Below, in pieces: positions 14,851 through 17,053 of a stretch of 17,053 nucleotides of DNA. How positions within the stretch are numbered: the stretch's first letter is position 1; the number at the start of each line of letters is the position of its first letter. The position numbers and the translations under genes are program-made. Source of the DNA: CAYRFE01 sp964539615 (GTDB taxonomy: Bacteria; Macinerneyibacteriota; Macinerneyibacteria; Macinerneyibacteriales; CAYRFE01). A model generated the notes under the pieces. That model had not been told where the DNA came from, searched no databases, and saw nothing but the letters and a program-made list of their open reading frames with translations. Where the stretch lies: assembly GCA_964539615.1 (NCBI GenBank), contig CAZIJP010000049.1, positions 1-17,053 on the forward strand, written 5' to 3'.

Positions 14851-15302
14851 TATTGGCAGAGCTCTTTTCCTAAGAGCAGGCTTTCATCAACGAAACCATT
14901 CTTTCTGTAAAATCGGACCGCGTCGGTGTTATTCGAGACAACACCGACCTCGATCTCATCCATAGTACGTTCTTCTGCCGCAGTGATTGCGCGCTTAAGC
15001 AGTGCAGCGCCGATCCCTTCACCTCGGGCAGAAGCGCTGACAACAAGTTCATTCACAAGCGCCGATCCGTTTTGATGATAAAAACTCTGGTAATAAACGA
15101 CTGAAATAAAACCGACAGGACGGCCGTTATCATCTTCGGCAACAAACACATCATAACGATCATTATTACGTAAAATGTGCTCAAGTTGTGCTGTAATTTT
15201 GGCCACATCGGTGCAGAAATCATCGCCGGTGAGTGAAATTAATTGACGCATGAGCGTATCTATCGCCCCGCTGTCCGAAACAGTGCATTGCCTGATCCTC
15301 AT
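14850..15302 (-). CDS. GNAT-family N-acetyltransferase
   Basis: This 150-aa single-domain GNAT has the acetyl-CoA loop VVSASARGEGIGAALLKRAI, with R93-G-E-G-I-G98. It is preceded by ALVNELVV (the beta-4 strand) and followed by NNTDAVRFYRKNGFVDES, the usual C-terminal signature. The substrate is unknown. It is unrelated in detail to the RimJ/RimL-like GNAT of the opposite operon. The ATG at 15302 has AAGGAGG 5 bases upstream. It follows the 61-aa membrane-protein gene by 21 bases, so both are probably one transcription unit under the palindrome-flanked promoter. Confidence 0.9.
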   Translation of the reverse strand: MRIRQCTVSDSGAIDTLMRQLISLTGDDFCTDVAKITAQLEHILRNNDRYDVFVAEDDNGRPVGFISVVYYQSFYHQNGSALVNELVVSASARGEGIGAALLKRAITAAEERTMDEIEVGVVSNNTDAVRFYRKNGFVDESLLLGKELCQ

Positions 15303-15323
15303 TTCAACCTCCTTATCAATATC

Positions 15324-15509
15324 TTAAACTTTTTTCGGGAGTATATCTTTTATATGGAGTAAAAAATATGTATTGAATACTAATGACAATCCTAGAAATA
15401 ATCCTGACAAGAATTCATCCCAAAAATATTCGTGAAAAAATAATTTCCCTACAAGGGCCAACAGTAAACTGCTCATACCGGCAATACCAATTCGCATAGT
15501 TTTTTTCAT
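15324..15509 (-). CDS. Small two-helix membrane protein of unknown function
   Basis: The 61-aa product has two hydrophobic segments: about residues 6-25 (RIGIAGMSSLLLALVGKLFF) and 33-53 (starting FLSGLFLGLSLVF). They are joined by a short acidic-aromatic loop (HEYFWDE) and end in a basic tail. The second helix has the FxSGxxxG look of small membrane proteins found next to Xre-type regulators, but I do not recognise a named family. GGAGG is 5 bases before the ATG, a near-consensus promoter lies upstream, and an operator-like palindrome sits on each side of it. These features make it a real gene despite its size. The GNAT gene follows it. Confidence 0.75.
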   Translation of the reverse strand: MKKTMRIGIAGMSSLLLALVGKLFFHEYFWDEFLSGLFLGLSLVFNTYFLLHIKDILPKKV

Positions 15510-15527
15510 ACCTACCTCCGTTTTTTA

Positions 15528-15545
15528 TGTAAAGCAAGCTTTACA
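15528..15545. promoter_or_regulatory. Operator-like perfect palindrome, downstream copy
   Basis: TGTAAAGC (15528-15535) and GCTTTACA (15538-15545) are exact reverse complements around AA. Relative to the minus-strand promoter it covers roughly +1 to +17, directly ahead of the ribosome-binding site of the small membrane-protein gene. A 2-base centre argues for a dimeric protein-binding site rather than an RNA hairpin. Confidence 0.7.
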
Positions 15546-15550
15546 CGGGA

Positions 15551-15578
15551 AGTATACTCATTATTTTATAAATGTCAA
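15551..15578 (-). promoter_or_regulatory. Near-consensus sigma70 promoter for the small membrane protein and GNAT
   Basis: Minus-strand TTGACA (15578-15573) and TATACT (15556-15551) are 16 bases apart. The -35 is a perfect match and the -10 matches 5 of 6. The predicted start is near 15544. It is the best -35/-10 pair I found in the window. Confidence 0.8.
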
Positions 15579-15590
15579 GTAGGCTTTACA
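15573..15590. promoter_or_regulatory. Operator-like palindrome, upstream copy overlapping the -35
   Basis: TGTCAAGT-AG-GCTTTACA is a second copy of the 18-bp element, with one arm identical to the perfect copy and the other matching 6 of 8. The centres are 45 bp apart. The degenerate arm contains TGTCAA, the complement of the TTGACA -35. Its departure from perfect symmetry may therefore reflect the need to keep the -35. Confidence 0.65.
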
Positions 15591-15596
15591 TTATTT

Positions 15597-16310
15597 TTAA
15601 AATTTAGCTGCTATCCACGACGGTAAGCAGTTCAAGAGCCATGCGATCAACGACCAGCGTTTTGTTATATAGGCATATTTTTTCTTTTGTTTTAGGGCTT
15701 TTATGATCTGTGATGCGGCCTTTTCTGCTGAAGCGGCCCAAAACACGCCGTTGCCCTGTGCCATTGCCGTATCCACAAATCCCGGTCGAATATCGGTGAC
15801 CGTGATCGGAAGTTTCTCGTTTTTGGCCTTAAACCAAAGACCTTCCATGAAATTTATCTGATAAGCCTTTGTTGCTCCGTATGACGGCGCATAACGGCTT
15901 CCCCGTAATCCGGCGATAGAACTAATGCCGGCAAGATGACCGCCACCGTGTTTGTTCATATACGTAAAACCCCAAAGCATGCAAGCGGTAAATCCTTGTA
16001 CATTGACGGCAATTGTTTGTCGTTCGACCTCGGGTAGTAATTCGGGATTTTCTTTTCCCCATCCGGAACTGATGATCATTAGATCGATGCCCTTTAAGCG
16101 AGACATGATTTCATCCAGGTACCCAACAACACCCTCATCGGTAATATCGAAAGCGCTGACAATGAAATGATCGGGGGCTGTAGCGGCAATTTCATCGAGC
16201 AAATCTTTCCTTCTTCCTGTTATCCCGACAAGATAACCTTCTTTTGCAAGCTGGACAGATAAGGCTTTGCCTATGCCCGATGATGCGCCGATGATAAGAG
16301 CTTTTTTCAT
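15597..16310 (-). CDS. Short-chain dehydrogenase/reductase
   Basis: This 237-aa classical SDR has cofactor motif GASSGIG (8-14) and a Arg33-Arg34 pair after beta-2 (TGRR), which suggests NADPH preference. Asn103 lies in AVNVQG. Catalytic Ser130/131 lie in ISSIAG, Tyr144 and Lys148 in YGATK, and PGFVDTAM spans 176-183. The usual NNAG motif is replaced by SSGWG (81-85). The C-terminus is hydrophobic (WSLIAWLLNCLPSWI), as in members that associate with membranes. The substrate is unknown. The ATG at 16310 has AGGAG 4 bases upstream, and it lies 18 bases after the exchanger stop, so the two are probably co-transcribed. I see no terminator between it and the palindrome-flanked promoter downstream. 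Confidence 0.9.
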   Translation of the reverse strand: MKKALIIGASSGIGKALSVQLAKEGYLVGITGRRKDLLDEIAATAPDHFIVSAFDITDEGVVGYLDEIMSRLKGIDLMIISSGWGKENPELLPEVERQTIAVNVQGFTACMLWGFTYMNKHGGGHLAGISSIAGLRGSRYAPSYGATKAYQINFMEGLWFKAKNEKLPITVTDIRPGFVDTAMAQGNGVFWAASAEKAASQIIKALKQKKKYAYITKRWSLIAWLLNCLPSWIAAKF

Positions 16311-16328
16311 GGTTCTCCTGAGGGGTAT

Positions 16329-17053
16329 TTATTTGATAATCAATATAGTAACATAGAGGGCATACAGCAGTAAGAATAATATGCCGGTGGATATGGCCCA
16401 CTTCTTTTTGCCGATAAGCGGGGCTGTCACAAAGAGAAGAACCGTTGCAAAAAGAACAGCATACAAATCAAAGTTTGCAGAAGTACCAAGTGGTACATTA
16501 CGAATAAGCGGGGTAATACCCATTACGAAAAAAATGTTGAATATATTGGAACCGACCACATTACCAATTGCGATATCCGCCTTTTTCTTGTAGGCCGCGA
16601 CGGCTGACGTGGCAAGTTCCGGCAGTGATGTGCCGACTGCGATGATCGTCAGACCGATCACTTTCTCGGTAATACCGATAAGACGCGCCAGTTCTACGGC
16701 ATTGTCGACCAGTATTTTTCCTCCGAAAAACAATCCTCCAAGTCCTATGGAAATCCATAGAAGGGTTTTCCACATGGGAAGTGCGTTGATGTTCTCATCA
16801 ACCGGCGTTTGTTGAGCGCTTTTAAACGTATAGGTAAGGAAAATGATAAAAAATGCCAACAGTGTTAAGGCATCAGACTGAGTCAGAACATTTCCCATTG
16901 TAGAATGATCTATCAGGACATCATTTCCCAGAATAAAGACCATCAATGCCGCAAGAAGGCTAAAGGGAATATCATTGTTACGCATGGATTTTGCCACTGG
17001 AATCGGGCGAATTACCGCTGAAAGACCAAGTATAAGAAGAATATTACACAAAT
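16329..17053 (-). CDS. Na+/Ca2+ exchanger-type cation antiporter (CaCA family), 5' end outside window
   Basis: The frame is open to the right edge. The first visible residues, LCNILLILGLSAVIRPI, match the end of the first alpha repeat, so the start is outside (a TTG at 17051 is internal). The second alpha repeat is complete: VIGLTIIAVGTSLPELATS, then ADIAIGNVVGSNIFNIF, with the GTSLPE and GNVVGSNIFN signatures. Hydrophobic helices occur throughout the 241 visible residues, with a hydrophilic loop (FKSAQQTPVDENINALP) between the two halves. Family members exchange Ca2+ for Na+ or H+ across the inner membrane (YrbG is the E. coli relative). Direction and ion choice cannot be told from sequence. 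It is followed after 18 bases by the SDR gene. Confidence 0.92.
   Translation of the reverse strand, partial: LCNILLILGLSAVIRPIPVAKSMRNNDIPFSLLAALMVFILGNDVLIDHSTMGNVLTQSDALTLLAFFIIFLTYTFKSAQQTPVDENINALPMWKTLLWISIGLGGLFFGGKILVDNAVELARLIGITEKVIGLTIIAVGTSLPELATSAVAAYKKKADIAIGNVVGSNIFNIFFVMGITPLIRNVPLGTSANFDLYAVLFATVLLFVTAPLIGKKKWAISTGILFLLLYALYVTILIIK

Noticed and set aside
15528..15545. Palindrome read as an intrinsic terminator of the SDR gene
   Set aside because: The centre is only 2 bases, an A-run rather than a T-run follows on the minus strand, and a second diverged copy exists, all of which fit a protein-binding site.
1..17053. CRISPR arrays, tRNA or rRNA genes, insertion sequences, phage or toxin-antitoxin modules
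   Set aside because: I saw no spaced direct repeats, no tRNA-like cloverleaf in the short intergenic gaps, no transposase or integrase motifs and no terminal repeats. All gaps are under about 220 bases.

Overview
The window is about 17 kb of densely packed bacterial chromosome. It has no mobile element, CRISPR array or RNA gene that I can see. Diderm features are a dTDP-rhamnose/glycan block, a signal-peptide S9A peptidase and an export-signal DUF3298 protein. The housekeeping genes are conventional and the GC content looks intermediate. Multi-PAS regulators ending in a LuxR-type helix-turn-helix, together with this gene content, make a spirochaete-like or related environmental/anaerobic lineage plausible. 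No single marker settles the taxon, and this is only a guess.

Region 1 (1-4937, + strand) is one operon for surface polysaccharide. It holds a 5'-truncated CapD/WbpM-type nucleotide-sugar dehydratase or epimerase, a polyprenyl-phosphate sugar-1-phosphate transferase, and the four dTDP-L-rhamnose genes in the order rmlA-rmlC-rmlD-rmlB. Junctions are tight: abutting, TGATG or ATGA. Together the genes could make dTDP-rhamnose, produce a modified HexNAc nucleotide, and load the first sugar-phosphate onto the lipid carrier.

Region 2 (4938-7018, + strand) has an AT-rich intergenic stretch with a weak terminator-like hairpin, a candidate promoter, a small palindrome and a possible 20-codon leader ORF. 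It is followed by a 621-aa protein with about four PAS domains and a C-terminal LuxR-type DNA-binding domain. This protein has no kinase or receiver domain, so it looks like a one-component sensor-regulator.

Region 3 (7073-9330) is a secreted prolyl oligopeptidase on the minus strand with a clear intrinsic terminator. Its probable promoter lies back-to-back with the strong promoter of the next operon.

Region 4 (9302-14850, + strand) is a long coupled operon: yebC-ruvC-ruvA-ruvB (Holliday-junction processing), queH (queuosine synthesis), a RimJ/RimL-like GNAT, ridA, and an exported DUF3298 protein. It ends at a strong inverted repeat that probably terminates transcription from both sides.

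Region 5 (14850-17053, minus strand) is a CaCA-family Na+/Ca2+ exchanger (5' end outside the window), an SDR oxidoreductase, and then a small separate transcription unit: a 61-aa two-helix membrane protein followed by a GNAT. This unit has a near-consensus promoter flanked by two copies of an 18-bp palindrome, TGTAAAGC-NN-GCTTTACA, one over the -35 and one over the presumed start site. No matching repressor is encoded here. It is the most distinctive unexplained signal in the window.
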